Shown here: piece after piece, positions 32,060 through 41,757 of the stretch
How positions within the stretch are numbered: the first letter of the stretch is position 1
How the letters are laid out: the number at the start of each line of letters is the position of its first letter
Origin: Bacteroidota bacterium
Lineage (GTDB): Bacteria; Bacteroidota; Bacteroidia; Bacteroidales; VadinHA17
Direction: 5' to 3'
Assembly: GCA_018262715.1 (NCBI GenBank)
Contig: JADFDS010000009.1
Location: 1 to 64,000, forward strand
Length of the DNA stretch: 64,000 bases
The notes under the pieces: generated by a model
Told to the model about the DNA's origin: nothing
Databases searched by the model: none
What the model saw: the letters and a program-made list of their open reading frames with translations, nothing else
Made by a program: the position numbers and the translations under genes

Positions 32060-33397
32060 ATGGCGAAAAAGAAAAAGCAAAAGAAGATTTTTATTCTTGA
32101 CACGAACGTTCTGCTGCATGACTTCACATGCATCTACAACTTTGAGGAAAACGATGTGATAATACCCATCGTGGTGCTGGAAGAGCTTGACAAGTTCAAG
32201 CGGGGCAATGACATGATAAATTTCCATGCCCGGGAATTTACACGCGAGCTTGACAAGATAGCCGGTGACATGCTCCTTACGGGCAATATTCCTCTTGGTG
32301 AAAATCTGGGAAGCCTGCACATCGAGACCGGAAAACAGTTTTCAGAAAGAGTCTCCGAATCATTCCCGGAAAGAACGCCTGATCACCGCATCCTGGCAAT
32401 AGCCGAGTTTGTCACCCAGGAGAACAAGGACAAAACCGTTGTCCTGATAACAAAGGACATCAACCTCAGGATGAAGGCAAAGTCGCTGGGTATCAGGTCT
32501 GAAGACTACCAGAATGACAAGGTTGCCAACCTCGATGACCTCTACAAGGGGATCAGGATAATCGAGAACATTGATCATGACCTGATCAACAAGCTGTACG
32601 AGAAGGCTGACGGGGTGCCTGCCACGGAGCTCAAAATCAAGGATACCGAGCCGGGGCATCATTATTTTATCCTGCGAAACAGCAATTCCAGCGCCCTTGC
32701 CCATTATGACCCTGCCAGCAAAATGCTGCTGAGGGTTCTCAAGCAGACCACATATGGCATTGACCCGCGTAATGCTGAGCAGACCTTCGCCCTCGACGCA
32801 CTCTGTGATCCTGACATACAGCTTATTTCCCTTACCGGCAAAGCCGGCACAGGCAAGACCCTTCTGGCACTTGCTGCCGCACTGCACCAGCACAAGCGCT
32901 ACAAGCAGATATTCCTTGCAAGGCCGATAGTTCCTCTCGCCAACCGCGACATGGGCTTCCTTCCGGGCGACGTGAAGGAGAAGATGGATCCCTACATGCA
33001 ACCGCTCTTTGACAACCTGACGGTCATCAAGCACCGGTTCAGCGCCCAGAGCCCGGAGTTCATACGCATAAATGACATGATAAAGGACGAGAAGCTCGTG
33101 ATCACCCCTCTGGCATATATCAGAGGCCGCAGCCTCTCGAACATCTTCTTCATCGTTGACGAAGCCCAGAACCTTACACCCCATGAGGTGAAAACAATCA
33201 TCACCAGGGCCGGCGAGGGAACAAAAATGGTCTTCACAGGCGACATTGAGCAAATTGACTCGCCATATCTTGACTCCGGGTCAAACGGGCTCAGCTACCT
33301 CTCTGACAAGATGAAGGGGCTTGATCTCTTCGCTCACGTCCACCTCGTCAAAGGCGAGAGAAGCTTCCTTGCAGAACTGGCGAGCAAGCTGCTCTGA
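32060..33397 (+). CDS. PIN-PhoH protein (PhoH2/YlaK type)
   Basis: 445 residues. A lysine-rich start leads into a PIN nuclease domain (FILDTNVLLHD near 10-20, VVLEELDKFKRG, LVTKD-like VLITKDINLRMKA). The PhoH ATPase follows, with Walker A SLTGKAGTGKTLLALA near 254-269 and Walker B IFFIVDEAQN near 370-379, and sensor-like FTGDIEQID. Proteins of this build act as ATP-dependent RNA helicase/RNases. It is monocistronic; a new promoter box follows before mtaB. Confidence 0.92.
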   Translation: MAKKKKQKKIFILDTNVLLHDFTCIYNFEENDVIIPIVVLEELDKFKRGNDMINFHAREFTRELDKIAGDMLLTGNIPLGENLGSLHIETGKQFSERVSESFPERTPDHRILAIAEFVTQENKDKTVVLITKDINLRMKAKSLGIRSEDYQNDKVANLDDLYKGIRIIENIDHDLINKLYEKADGVPATELKIKDTEPGHHYFILRNSNSSALAHYDPASKMLLRVLKQTTYGIDPRNAEQTFALDALCDPDIQLISLTGKAGTGKTLLALAAALHQHKRYKQIFLARPIVPLANRDMGFLPGDVKEKMDPYMQPLFDNLTVIKHRFSAQSPEFIRINDMIKDEKLVITPLAYIRGRSLSNIFFIVDEAQNLTPHEVKTIITRAGEGTKMVFTGDIEQIDSPYLDSGSNGLSYLSDKMKGLDLFAHVHLVKGERSFLAELASKLL

Positions 33398-33411
33398 TCC
33401 GGCTTTTTTGC

Positions 33412-33419
33412 TATTTTTG
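33412..33419 (+). promoter_or_regulatory. -7 box for the mtaB operon
   Basis: TATTTTTG matches TAnnTTTG, 25 nt before the TTG start of mtaB. Confidence 0.42.
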
Positions 33420-33444
33420 CATCCGGAACAGTAACCATTTAGTT

Positions 33445-34752
33445 TTGAAGAGGAAAGTAGCGTTTCATACACTGGGATGCAAGCTTAATTTTGCCGAAAC
33501 TTCCACAATGGCACGCACCTTCCCGGATGATAAGTTCGAGAGGGTATCTGATGACAGCCATGCTGACATATATGTGATCAACACATGTACCGTCACTGAC
33601 ACTGCTGACCGCAAATGCAGACAGGCTGTGAGGAAGTTCGTCCACCGCAATCCTGACGCCTTCATTGCCGTCGTCGGGTGCTATGCCCAGCTGAGACGCG
33701 AGGAGGCAGCCTCCATCGAAGGGGTCGACCTGGTGCTCGGAACCTATGAGAAATTTGACATCGCCTCCTATATCGACAACCTTCAGAAACGAACAGCTCC
33801 CGAGATCCACTCCTGCGAAACCGTTGACACTGACGGATTCATGACTTCATGGTCAGCCGGCGACCGCACACGGTCATTCCTCAAGGTGCAGGACGGATGT
33901 GACTATCACTGCTCATACTGCACCATTCCCCTTGCAAGGGGGAAGAGCAGAAATCCTGCCGTCAGCGAAATAGTGGCCGCAGCAGAAAAGATTGTCGCTG
34001 GCGGAGTCATGGAGATAGTCCTCACAGGAGTCAATGTTGGTGACTTCGGGAAGAGCACCGGCGAGTCCCTCGGACAGCTCCTGGAAAGCCTCACTAAGGT
34101 GAATGGACTGCAGAGACTTAGACTGTCATCAATTGAGCCGAACCTGGTCACTGACCGGATCATTGATATCATCTCTGAAGGGAAGGTGCTGCTGCCTCAC
34201 TTCCATATGCCTCTTCAGAGCGGAAATGACAGGGTTCTCGGACTTATGCGCCGCCGGTACCGCAGGGAGGTGTTCCGTGACAGGGTCATGAAAATCAGGG
34301 AAAGAATTCCAGATGCCGGCCTGGGGGCAGATGTCATCGTCGGCTTCCCGGGCGAGACGGAAGAAGACTATGCAGACACATACACCTTCCTTGAGAGCCT
34401 TCCACTGTCTTATCTTCATGTCTTTGCCTATTCACCACGGCCCGGAACACCTGCTGCAGAGATGCCGGGAGCTGTGAACCGCCAGGAGAAGGAAAAAAGA
34501 AGCAGACAGCTCATAAGGCTGTCGGAGAGCCGGCGGATGCAATTCATGCGAAACGCCTCGGGAGAGGTACATGAAGTTCTGTTTGAAAAGAGAGGTCACG
34601 ACGGAACAGTGGCCGGACTGACAGGCAATTACATACGGGTGATGACGCCCTGGGTAAAGGGACTGCCCGGTTCAATACGGCAGGTCAGGCTCACCACCCT
34701 TCGCGACGACTCTTCAATGAACTGCGAACTGACAGATAAAGAAGCACAATGA
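33445..34752 (+). CDS. mtaB: tRNA (t6A37) methylthiotransferase MtaB
   Basis: 435 residues. The UPF0004 domain has its three cluster cysteines in LGCKLN, NTCTVTD and VGCYAQ. The radical-SAM site is CDYHCSYC near 152-159, followed by a TRAM domain at the C-terminus. It methylthiolates t6A at position 37 of ANN-decoding tRNAs. The start codon is TTG at 33445: it gives KRKVAFHTLGCKLN at the correct distance for the family, while the next ATG would remove the first cysteine. The stop overlaps the next gene as ATGA. Confidence 0.92.
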   Translation: MKRKVAFHTLGCKLNFAETSTMARTFPDDKFERVSDDSHADIYVINTCTVTDTADRKCRQAVRKFVHRNPDAFIAVVGCYAQLRREEAASIEGVDLVLGTYEKFDIASYIDNLQKRTAPEIHSCETVDTDGFMTSWSAGDRTRSFLKVQDGCDYHCSYCTIPLARGKSRNPAVSEIVAAAEKIVAGGVMEIVLTGVNVGDFGKSTGESLGQLLESLTKVNGLQRLRLSSIEPNLVTDRIIDIISEGKVLLPHFHMPLQSGNDRVLGLMRRRYRREVFRDRVMKIRERIPDAGLGADVIVGFPGETEEDYADTYTFLESLPLSYLHVFAYSPRPGTPAAEMPGAVNRQEKEKRSRQLIRLSESRRMQFMRNASGEVHEVLFEKRGHDGTVAGLTGNYIRVMTPWVKGLPGSIRQVRLTTLRDDSSMNCELTDKEAQ

Positions 34753-35630
34753 AACGTGCCGGTTATTACATATTCGTGGCCATGAGCTACACCATCACAC
34801 TCCTCCCCATGTGGGCGCTGCACCTGCTGTCAGACCTGCTATGGCCGTTTTTCTATCATGTCGTAAGGTACCGTCGCAGAGTGGTGGAGACAAACCTCAG
34901 AAACGCATTCCCGGAAAAGAGCCCGGAGGAACGTAAAAAGATCACAAAAAGATTCTACAGGCATCTCACCGACATGATCGTGGAGACCCTGAAGGCCATG
35001 CACATGTCAGCGGAGCAGATCAAAAAGCGTTTTTCCGTGACCGACACCTCCCTGGCCGACAGGTTCTACAGCGAAGGACGTGATTTGGTTGCCCTCTGCA
35101 GCCACTATAACAACTGGGAGTGGTACTCCTCAATGCAGCTCTCATCGAAACACAGGGCTGTGGCTATTTACAAACCATTGAAAAACAAAGATTTTGACCG
35201 TTTTCTTTATAAAATAAGAACCAGGTTCGGGGTATGGGTCACACCCATGAACCATATCGTAAGGGACCTGGTAAAATGCAGGAGTGAAAAGATTCTTACC
35301 ATGTCAGGATTCATTGCAGACCAGACACCTCCCCCCGATGACAACGCATTCTGGACCACATTCCTTAACCAGGATACAGGCTTTTACAGGGGGGCGGAAA
35401 AAGTCGCAATAAAATATGACATGCCGGTAATCTTCATTAATATAGTCAAGAGAAAAAGAGGCTTTTACGAGCTTGAATACAGCCTGATATCAGAGCACCC
35501 CCGCGAAGAGGAGCCCAATGCCATTATTGCCCGTTATGCCGCCAGGCTTGAAGAGGTGATCAGGGCAAAACCGGAATACTGGCTCTGGTCACACCGGCGG
35601 TGGAAACATAAAAGACCGGAAAAAAAATGA
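34749..35630 (+). CDS. LpxL/HtrB-type lysophospholipid acyltransferase
   Basis: 293 residues. One N-terminal membrane segment precedes the LPLAT domain; SHYNNWEW (Hx4E form, near 117-124) is the catalytic motif, followed by FIADQTPP and a GAEKVAIKYDMPV pocket region. The C-terminus PEYWLWSHRRWKHKRP is the typical end of lipid A acyltransferases. It likely adds a secondary acyl chain to lipid A or an aminolipid at the inner membrane. It overlaps both neighbours by 4 nt. Confidence 0.9.
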   Translation: MKRAGYYIFVAMSYTITLLPMWALHLLSDLLWPFFYHVVRYRRRVVETNLRNAFPEKSPEERKKITKRFYRHLTDMIVETLKAMHMSAEQIKKRFSVTDTSLADRFYSEGRDLVALCSHYNNWEWYSSMQLSSKHRAVAIYKPLKNKDFDRFLYKIRTRFGVWVTPMNHIVRDLVKCRSEKILTMSGFIADQTPPPDDNAFWTTFLNQDTGFYRGAEKVAIKYDMPVIFINIVKRKRGFYELEYSLISEHPREEEPNAIIARYAARLEEVIRAKPEYWLWSHRRWKHKRPEKK

Positions 35631-36652
35631 TCAGGACAGCCGTGGTCATCCTCAACTGGAACGGAAGAAAATTCCTCGAACAGTTTCTTCCGGGTGTGGT
35701 TAAAAACACCCTTGCACCCGACACATCGGTCATTGTTGCTGATAATGGGTCTGAAGATGATTCGTTACTGTGGGTAACGGAAAACCACCCGGAGGTGGAG
35801 GTCATCAGGCTTGACAACAATTATGGATATGCAGGAGGTTACAACAGGGCACTGAAGGAAGTTGAAGCCGAATACTACATACTTCTGAATTCCGACGTAG
35901 ATGTTGAGCCCGCGTGGGCGGAAAAGCTGATCACCTTCATGGAAATGCACCCGAATGTGGGCGCCTGCCAGCCCAGGATCAGGTCTTACTCGAACCGTGA
36001 CTCTTTTGAGTATGCAGGCGCTGCAGGAGGGTATATTGACAGGCTGGGCTACCCTTTCTGCCGTGGCCGTATCTTTGACACGGTGGAGAATGACCACGGC
36101 CAGTATGACGATGTCCGCGAGATCTTCTGGGCATCAGGCTCCTGTATGGTCGTCAGGGGTGCCGCATTCGACCAGTGTGACGGCTTTGACGAGTCGTTTT
36201 TCGTCCACATGGAAGAGATTGACCTCTGCTGGAGGATGCAGAACGCCGGGTATACCATCAGTTACTTTCCTCATTCCGTGGTCTGGCACGTAGGAGGAGG
36301 AACCCTCGGCTACGGATCGCCCTCCAAGATATATTATAACTTCCGCAACAGTCTTATCATGCTGGCCAAGAACCTCCCGGCAAAGCATCTCCGCAGAACC
36401 ATCCTCACCCGACAGGTGCTCGACGGACTGGCAGCTGTTATGCTGCTCTTCACGGAAGGCCGCGCAGCAGCAGCTGCGGTTGTAAGGGCACACAGGGATT
36501 TCAGGAGGCAGCGGACTGCCATCAGAACCTTCAGAACCCTGACCCCTAATCCCGGAATCTTCCATACTCCGCATACCACGATGAACAAATATCTCCTTTA
36601 TGAGTATTATATACGCAAAAGGAAAACATTCACAGAACTCAAGTGGACCTGA
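35627..36652 (+). CDS. Glycosyltransferase family 2 (rhamnosyltransferase-like)
   Basis: 341 residues. GT-A features: TAVVILNWNGRKFLEQ at the start, VIVADNGSEDDSL, NNYGYAGGYNRAL, LLNSDVDVEP (DxD) and EEIDLCWRMQNAGY. The C-terminal about 60 residues are basic. Probably adds a sugar to LPS or another surface glycan; donor and acceptor are not evident. Coupled to the acyltransferase by 4-nt overlap, so envelope lipid glycan assembly is a reasonable context. A paralogous GT2 begins at 63355. Confidence 0.87.
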   Translation: MIRTAVVILNWNGRKFLEQFLPGVVKNTLAPDTSVIVADNGSEDDSLLWVTENHPEVEVIRLDNNYGYAGGYNRALKEVEAEYYILLNSDVDVEPAWAEKLITFMEMHPNVGACQPRIRSYSNRDSFEYAGAAGGYIDRLGYPFCRGRIFDTVENDHGQYDDVREIFWASGSCMVVRGAAFDQCDGFDESFFVHMEEIDLCWRMQNAGYTISYFPHSVVWHVGGGTLGYGSPSKIYYNFRNSLIMLAKNLPAKHLRRTILTRQVLDGLAAVMLLFTEGRAAAAAVVRAHRDFRRQRTAIRTFRTLTPNPGIFHTPHTTMNKYLLYEYYIRKRKTFTELKWT

Positions 36653-37809
36653 ACAGAAAGCAGCAGATGGCAATATTCCTTACGGTTGTACTCACCGTCT
36701 ATATCCTTACCAACCTGTACCTCTGGTTTAAGGGCCGGAGAGCTCTCTCAGGCGCAGGAATAAACACGGGATGGTATAATGCAATCTTCATTGCCCTGGC
36801 ATCAGCCTTCGTGATCGGAAAATTCCTTGAAAATTCTTTCACCAGTGTTTTCACTGACATAGTAAATGTTATCGGCGGTTTCTGGATGGCATTCATGCTC
36901 TACGGATTCCTTGCGTGGCTGGCGGCGGATATCCTGATGCTGTTGCAGAAACCTTTCCACCTGATCCCTCCGGATGTCATCCCGAAACTCAGGCTGTGGC
37001 TGTTTGCAGGAATAACCTCAGTAACGCTGCTGCTGATCATAATCGGATTCATAAATGCAGTCAGTCCAGTTACCAGTAGATATGCCGTTGAGGTCAGCAA
37101 GAAGCTTGACAGCAGTCATGAACCGATGCGCATCGTTGCTGTCTCTGACATACACCTTGGCAGCATCATCCGGAAGAGAAGCATGCGCCATCTCTCGGAA
37201 ATGATAACCGGTGAAAAGCCCGACCTCGTCCTGTTCCTCGGTGATCTGCTCGACGGAAGCATAGGTCCGGTGCTCCGGGGTGATCTGCTCTCGTACCTCA
37301 GCATACCCGCACCACGGTTCGGGACCTATGCCATTACAGGGAACCATGAGTATATGAGTGACCTGGTTAAGTCTGTACCATATATTGAAAGCAAGGGAAT
37401 AAGAGTGCTCAAAGATGAGATTATCAGCCTTGAAAACGGCGTCCAGATAATCGGCCGGCTTGACAGAACGGCCATGCATTCACAGGGCATCGGCCGCAAG
37501 CCGCTGGAACAACTGCTGGCTGAGACTGACACAACGGCCCCGGTGATTCTGCTCGACCACCAGCCTTATGGCCTTTCAGCCCTGGCCTCAACACCGGTTG
37601 ACATGCAACTTTCAGGGCATACCCACAACGGACAAATATGGCCCCTCAACCTTATCACTGACAGGATGTTCGAACTGAGTCACGGTTACAGGGTGTTCGG
37701 AAAGGCACACGTGATCGTCTCTTCAGGATTTGGCATATGGGGTCCCCGGATGCGGATAGGAACCAGGCCGGAAATACTCTCTATTACCCTGACGGGAAAA
37801 TCAGAGTAA
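36643..37809 (+). CDS. Membrane-anchored metallophosphoesterase
   Basis: 388 residues with four hydrophobic segments in the first 145 (near 8-25, 45-62, 72-100, 122-142). The calcineurin-like domain has SDIHLGSII, FLGDLLDG, TGNHEYMS, LDHQPYG and SGHTHNGQ, all metal motifs intact. Such YkuE/YaeI-type proteins hydrolyse phosphate esters at the membrane, in some cases UDP-sugar lipids. GTG at 36643 overlaps the GT2 by 10 nt; ATG at 36667 is an alternative. The 3' end overlaps murF by 9 nt tail to tail. Confidence 0.87.
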   Translation: MDLNRKQQMAIFLTVVLTVYILTNLYLWFKGRRALSGAGINTGWYNAIFIALASAFVIGKFLENSFTSVFTDIVNVIGGFWMAFMLYGFLAWLAADILMLLQKPFHLIPPDVIPKLRLWLFAGITSVTLLLIIIGFINAVSPVTSRYAVEVSKKLDSSHEPMRIVAVSDIHLGSIIRKRSMRHLSEMITGEKPDLVLFLGDLLDGSIGPVLRGDLLSYLSIPAPRFGTYAITGNHEYMSDLVKSVPYIESKGIRVLKDEIISLENGVQIIGRLDRTAMHSQGIGRKPLEQLLAETDTTAPVILLDHQPYGLSALASTPVDMQLSGHTHNGQIWPLNLITDRMFELSHGYRVFGKAHVIVSSGFGIWGPRMRIGTRPEILSITLTGKSE

Positions 37810-39093
37810 GGGAAAAACCTTTTCAAGCATTATGCCCCTCGATCCTTTGACAAGGATTGTGTAGCCTTCGGGTCTCTCTGACTTCAGCCACTCGGCAGCA
37901 GCCTCTGATGTACCGAAGAGGGTGGCGGGGAAATCAGCTGCCGCCTCCCGGAAAAGGGGACCCACAAGCACTGCCCTGATGTCACCAATATTCCTCAGCT
38001 GCCTGATAACGGCAGCATGGCCGTGAGCACTCTCGCTGCCCAGCTCCAGCATATCACCCAGGATAACCATTTTCTTATCTGCCTTCAGCGCAGCAAATGA
38101 GGCTATTGCATTCTCCATGCTCGAGGGATTGGCATTGTAGGCATCACGTATAACAGTGTTCCTCCCGGTCTCCGTTACCTGCGACCGGTTGTTGGAGGGC
38201 CTGTAGGATGAAATGGCATCAATTATTTCGTCTTCCGGAACACCGAAGAGCAGCCCGGCTGCCATCGCAGCCCTCACATTGTCAATATTGTATGATCCGA
38301 AGAGCCCGGTTTCAAAATAATGTTCCTTGCCGTCAATCACCGCTTTTACCTTCAGCAGCATCAGGTCATCACCCGCAGGCGCAGCACTGAGAGTGTGCCC
38401 TCCCGGCGCCGAGTAGGGTACGCCATTGGTCATCCCTGATACCAGTTCACACAGGACGGGATTATCATCGTTGTATATTGCAGTCCCGTTACTCTCCCGG
38501 AGCGACTGGTAAAGCTCAGACTTCGCTTTCCTGATGTTTTCCATGGAGCCGAAACCCTCTATATGTGCCGTTCCGATACTGGTGATGATACCGTGCGTGG
38601 GCATTGACACTTTACAGAGGGCTGCTATCTCTCCCATATGGTTGGCGCCCATCTCCACCACAAGGAAGGCTGCATCATCAGGTGCGCTGAGAAGTGTCAG
38701 CGGAACCCCGATGTGATTGTTGAAGTTGCCCGGGGTGCTGTGTACCCTTCCACGTCGCGACAGAACGGCTGTCAGCAGTTCCTTTGTGGTTGTCTTCCCA
38801 TTGGTTCCGGTTATCCCGATGACAGGCATCTGCAGCCTCTTCCGGTGACAGGCAGCCAGTGCTGACATGGCCTCAAGAACATCGTCAACAACAATTATTC
38901 TTTCTCCGCTGAGCGAGTGATCATCCACTATGGAGGCCAGCGCTCCGGCCTCCAGGGCAGCTGCGGCATGCCTGTTCCCGTCATGGGCAGGACCCTTCAA
39001 TGCAAAGAAAATCTCACCTTTTTTTACTGCCCGCGAATCCGTCGTTACACCGGCAGAATTGCGGTACAGACCGTACAACCTTTCAATCTCCAT
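37801..39093 (-). CDS. murF: UDP-N-acetylmuramoyl-tripeptide--D-Ala-D-Ala ligase
   Basis: 430 residues. N-terminal UDP-binding domain (TDSRAVKKGEIFFALKG), P-loop GITGTNGKTTTKE near 95-107, EMGANHMGEI, the STPGNFNNHIGVP segment that is diagnostic of MurF, and YNANPSSMENAI in the C-terminal domain. It completes the muramyl pentapeptide in the cytoplasm. No other mur genes are adjacent; it follows gldJ after a terminator, an association common in this phylum. Confidence 0.95.
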   Translation of the reverse strand: MEIERLYGLYRNSAGVTTDSRAVKKGEIFFALKGPAHDGNRHAAAALEAGALASIVDDHSLSGERIIVVDDVLEAMSALAACHRKRLQMPVIGITGTNGKTTTKELLTAVLSRRGRVHSTPGNFNNHIGVPLTLLSAPDDAAFLVVEMGANHMGEIAALCKVSMPTHGIITSIGTAHIEGFGSMENIRKAKSELYQSLRESNGTAIYNDDNPVLCELVSGMTNGVPYSAPGGHTLSAAPAGDDLMLLKVKAVIDGKEHYFETGLFGSYNIDNVRAAMAAGLLFGVPEDEIIDAISSYRPSNNRSQVTETGRNTVIRDAYNANPSSMENAIASFAALKADKKMVILGDMLELGSESAHGHAAVIRQLRNIGDIRAVLVGPLFREAAADFPATLFGTSEAAAEWLKSERPEGYTILVKGSRGIMLEKVFPLL

Positions 39094-39100
39094 CTCAATC

Positions 39101-39136
39101 CAAAAAGAAGCCTCATTACTTTCGATAATGAGGCTT
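39101..39136 (-). terminator. Terminator after gldJ
   Basis: A perfect 11-bp stem (AAGCCTCATTA/TAATGAGGCTT, 39108-39118 with 39126-39136) with a 7-nt loop is followed leftwards by C and five T. It separates gldJ from murF, which must then use read-through or its own promoter. Confidence 0.82.
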
Positions 39137-39158
39137 TATTCTTACCTATATATATACA

Positions 39159-40646
39159 TTATAGTCCTGAGGGGCTTCCTACCCTGATCATTGCACACCT
39201 GAAACCAAGATCATCACGCGATGCTTCCTGATCAAGATAGCGGCGGGTTGAGGGGTTGAGCCAGTAAGCCCTGTCCTTCCATGATCCGCCCTTGAATACC
39301 CTTGCCCTGTCATTGATGAGGGTAACATAGTCATTGTCAACCTCGTTCTGCGAATACATCCTTTCTGTCTGTGGCAGGTCAGCATTTCCTGACCATTCAA
39401 GGCTTGAAGAGATACTTGAGATGACGTCACCGTCGAGGTAGTTCCGGTAGTCCGACTTCTGGTAATTATACCTGTGGGCCACATCTTCCGGCTTGACAGT
39501 GTCAATCTGGAGTCTTCCCAGCCTGTCCTTCTCTACCACATCGCCATTGGCGTCACGCCTCAGGTCGGTGAATACGTTGCCCCTGAACGGGTTGAACATG
39601 TCAACATCCTCTGAGGAGAGCGGACGATAAACGTCCATTACCCACTCGTTAACGTTTCCTGCCATGCAGTAAAGGCCGTAGTCATTGGGCCAGTACGACC
39701 TGACGTCGACCGTGATGCTACCTGCGTCGTTCAGGTTTCCTGCAACGCCCATCATGTCACCGCGTCCGCGGACGAAGTTGGCCATGAATTCACCCCTGTA
39801 CTTGGGAGCTGCATTACGGACGTTATGACCGTCCCACGGGTAAATAGCCCTTTCATATATTCTTTCCTCGAAGGTATTGCCCCTGAGGCCGTAAGCTGCA
39901 AATTCCCACTCAGCCTCCGTCGGCAGGCGGTAGCGCGGAAGAAGGATGCCATCCTCCTGGCGGACACGCGGATGAAGCTCATCAACTCTCTGCCCGGGGA
40001 CACCTTCATACTGGCCTGCCAGATAAGATTCAGTATTGAAGTTGTTTGCTCCTGACTGTTCCACATTGGCATCCTGCCACTTGCTGTCAAGAAGAATCTG
40101 CTCATTGACCCTGTCAGTACGCCAGACACAGTAGTCATTGGCCTGCAGCCAGCTGACACCCACAACCGGATAATTATTAAACGAGGGGTGACGGAAATAG
40201 TACTGAACATAGGGTTCATTCAGTGCGAGCGGACTTCTCCAGACCAGAGTGTCAGGAAGAGCGCGGCGGTGAACCTCCGGATAATCGCTGTATACCCTCC
40301 TCAGCCAGTAGAGATACTCACGGTAGTCAAGATTGGTGATCTCTGTCTCATCCATATAAAAGGAGGAAACGGTTACCCTGCGCGGCGAGTTGTTCCAGTC
40401 AAACATTACATCCTGATCAACCCGTCCCATGGTAAAGGTACCACCTTCAATCAGCACAAGGTTCGGACCGGTGACCTGTTCCGAAGCCTCTCCTATCGGG
40501 TAACCCAGGTCATTGACATCGCTCGATTTGGGATCCCTGTAGCTCCAGCCAGTAGTCGGAGACACATTATCCTGCTTCGCTCCCTTGCAGGAAAAGAGGA
40601 AGAGAGCAACAACTACAAAAACCGGTAAAGCTCTGAGTTTATACAT
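39159..40646 (-). CDS. gldJ: Gliding/T9SS lipoprotein GldJ-like
   Basis: 495 residues. Signal peptide with lipobox FLFSC (Cys 20). The rest is a sulfatase-modifying-factor (FGE-sulfatase) fold: LVLIEGGTFTMGRVDQD, YMDETEITNLDYREYLYW, PVVGVSWLQANDYCVWR, RLPTEAEWEFAAYG, GNVNEWVMDVY and VFKGGSWKDRAYW. MGRVDQDVMFDWNN and the long insertions fit GldJ rather than GldK. GldJ is an outer-membrane-associated lipoprotein needed for type IX secretion. It sits between murF and the porP/porU genes, as in other Bacteroidota. Confidence 0.88.
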   Translation of the reverse strand: MYKLRALPVFVVVALFLFSCKGAKQDNVSPTTGWSYRDPKSSDVNDLGYPIGEASEQVTGPNLVLIEGGTFTMGRVDQDVMFDWNNSPRRVTVSSFYMDETEITNLDYREYLYWLRRVYSDYPEVHRRALPDTLVWRSPLALNEPYVQYYFRHPSFNNYPVVGVSWLQANDYCVWRTDRVNEQILLDSKWQDANVEQSGANNFNTESYLAGQYEGVPGQRVDELHPRVRQEDGILLPRYRLPTEAEWEFAAYGLRGNTFEERIYERAIYPWDGHNVRNAAPKYRGEFMANFVRGRGDMMGVAGNLNDAGSITVDVRSYWPNDYGLYCMAGNVNEWVMDVYRPLSSEDVDMFNPFRGNVFTDLRRDANGDVVEKDRLGRLQIDTVKPEDVAHRYNYQKSDYRNYLDGDVISSISSSLEWSGNADLPQTERMYSQNEVDNDYVTLINDRARVFKGGSWKDRAYWLNPSTRRYLDQEASRDDLGFRCAMIRVGSPSGL

Positions 40647-40721
40647 AGCAATATAAGGTTTACTTGATTACTTTTTAAGTTTAAAAATTGCGTTCATTTA
40701 CAAAACTCTGCACCAAAATAA

Positions 40722-41687
40722 CTACAAAAGGGGCAACTTTATTATGTGCGCTCCCCTACTTTTTTCAACATTTCCGAAACTAAATATTGCCCCGGCTTTT
40801 ACCATGGCGGTGCCCCCGAGCGATGTGATGCCACCAGCAACGATGTAACTGTATGATATCATGATCTTTACAGATGTCGCATCCCATCCGGCGGAAGCTC
40901 CCAGAGCCGTAAATCCGTTTGTGACATGCCATAGTGAAAGACTGCCGGCAAGACCCTTCCATGAGGCTTCGCTCCCTAAATAAATTTTCGTCTCGTCACC
41001 CTGGATGAGGAGCGCAGCTGATGGCAACAGGGAGAAATCCTTTCCGCCGGGTGTGAGCGATATTCCCCCGGTCAGTGTCAGCAACCGGTTCACCCTGTTG
41101 TGCTCAAGGGCATCATCGCTGAGCGATGGCCTTGTCAGGTGCATGATCGATGCACCGGCGAACCAGTCCCCGGACGATACAGTAAAGCCTGTACCCAGGT
41201 CGAATCTCGTAATGGGGGCAGGAGGAATATAATCGGTGCCTCCGCCGGTTATGCCCCTGAAGGGATCGATGTCTCCCGGAAGGATAACCGATCCGCTTCT
41301 TATGCCACGGGTGATTACTCCGGCTGTCAGGCCGGCTGTAACAAAGAGCCTGCGCCCGGCACGGAAATGGTATGAATAGAATGCTCCGCCCCTGAGATCA
41401 TTCATGATATCCCCCAGCATATCATCAGAGACCCATGCACCGGCACCTCCCCGCAGGGAACTGAAATACCCGTCATATGATGCGTATACAGACCTCAGTC
41501 CGAAGCCGTTTCCCGGAAGAAAGGAAAATGCAGAGATCTTTACCGTGGAGGTGCTCTCAACCCCGGCAAATGCCGGATTATGCATGACTTGCATGCCAGA
41601 TACCGACCCGTACCAGGTGTCCTGCCCGCTGAGGGTCAACGGGCAGATGAGCAATGCCGCCAGAAGAGTCCTGTATCTGAGCTTCAT
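40722..41687 (-). CDS. PorP/SprF-family T9SS outer membrane protein
   Basis: 321 residues. Signal peptide ends at TLSGQ, then a PorP/SprF barrel: MQVMHNPAFAGVE (NPAFAG hallmark), FGLRSVYASYDGYF, YSYHFRAGRRLFVTAGLTAG and strand repeats to the C-terminus. SprF-type proteins are usually paired with a specific secreted adhesin; here it shares a divergent promoter with porU. Its stop lies 75 bp before the gldJ start, so the two leftward genes may be co-transcribed. Confidence 0.87.
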   Translation of the reverse strand: MKLRYRTLLAALLICPLTLSGQDTWYGSVSGMQVMHNPAFAGVESTSTVKISAFSFLPGNGFGLRSVYASYDGYFSSLRGGAGAWVSDDMLGDIMNDLRGGAFYSYHFRAGRRLFVTAGLTAGVITRGIRSGSVILPGDIDPFRGITGGGTDYIPPAPITRFDLGTGFTVSSGDWFAGASIMHLTRPSLSDDALEHNRVNRLLTLTGGISLTPGGKDFSLLPSAALLIQGDETKIYLGSEASWKGLAGSLSLWHVTNGFTALGASAGWDATSVKIMISYSYIVAGGITSLGGTAMVKAGAIFSFGNVEKSRGAHIIKLPLL

Positions 41688-41757
41688 GGTTGTGTTTCAG
41701 AATTATCAACGCTGCCGGGCGGTCATTATTTTGTCCCCGGCTGCATCAATACGGGAG

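Noticed and set aside
32360-33253. 297-codon open frame antisense to the phoH gene
   Set aside because: The sense strand encodes PIN and PhoH motifs; the antisense frame is a codon-bias shadow.
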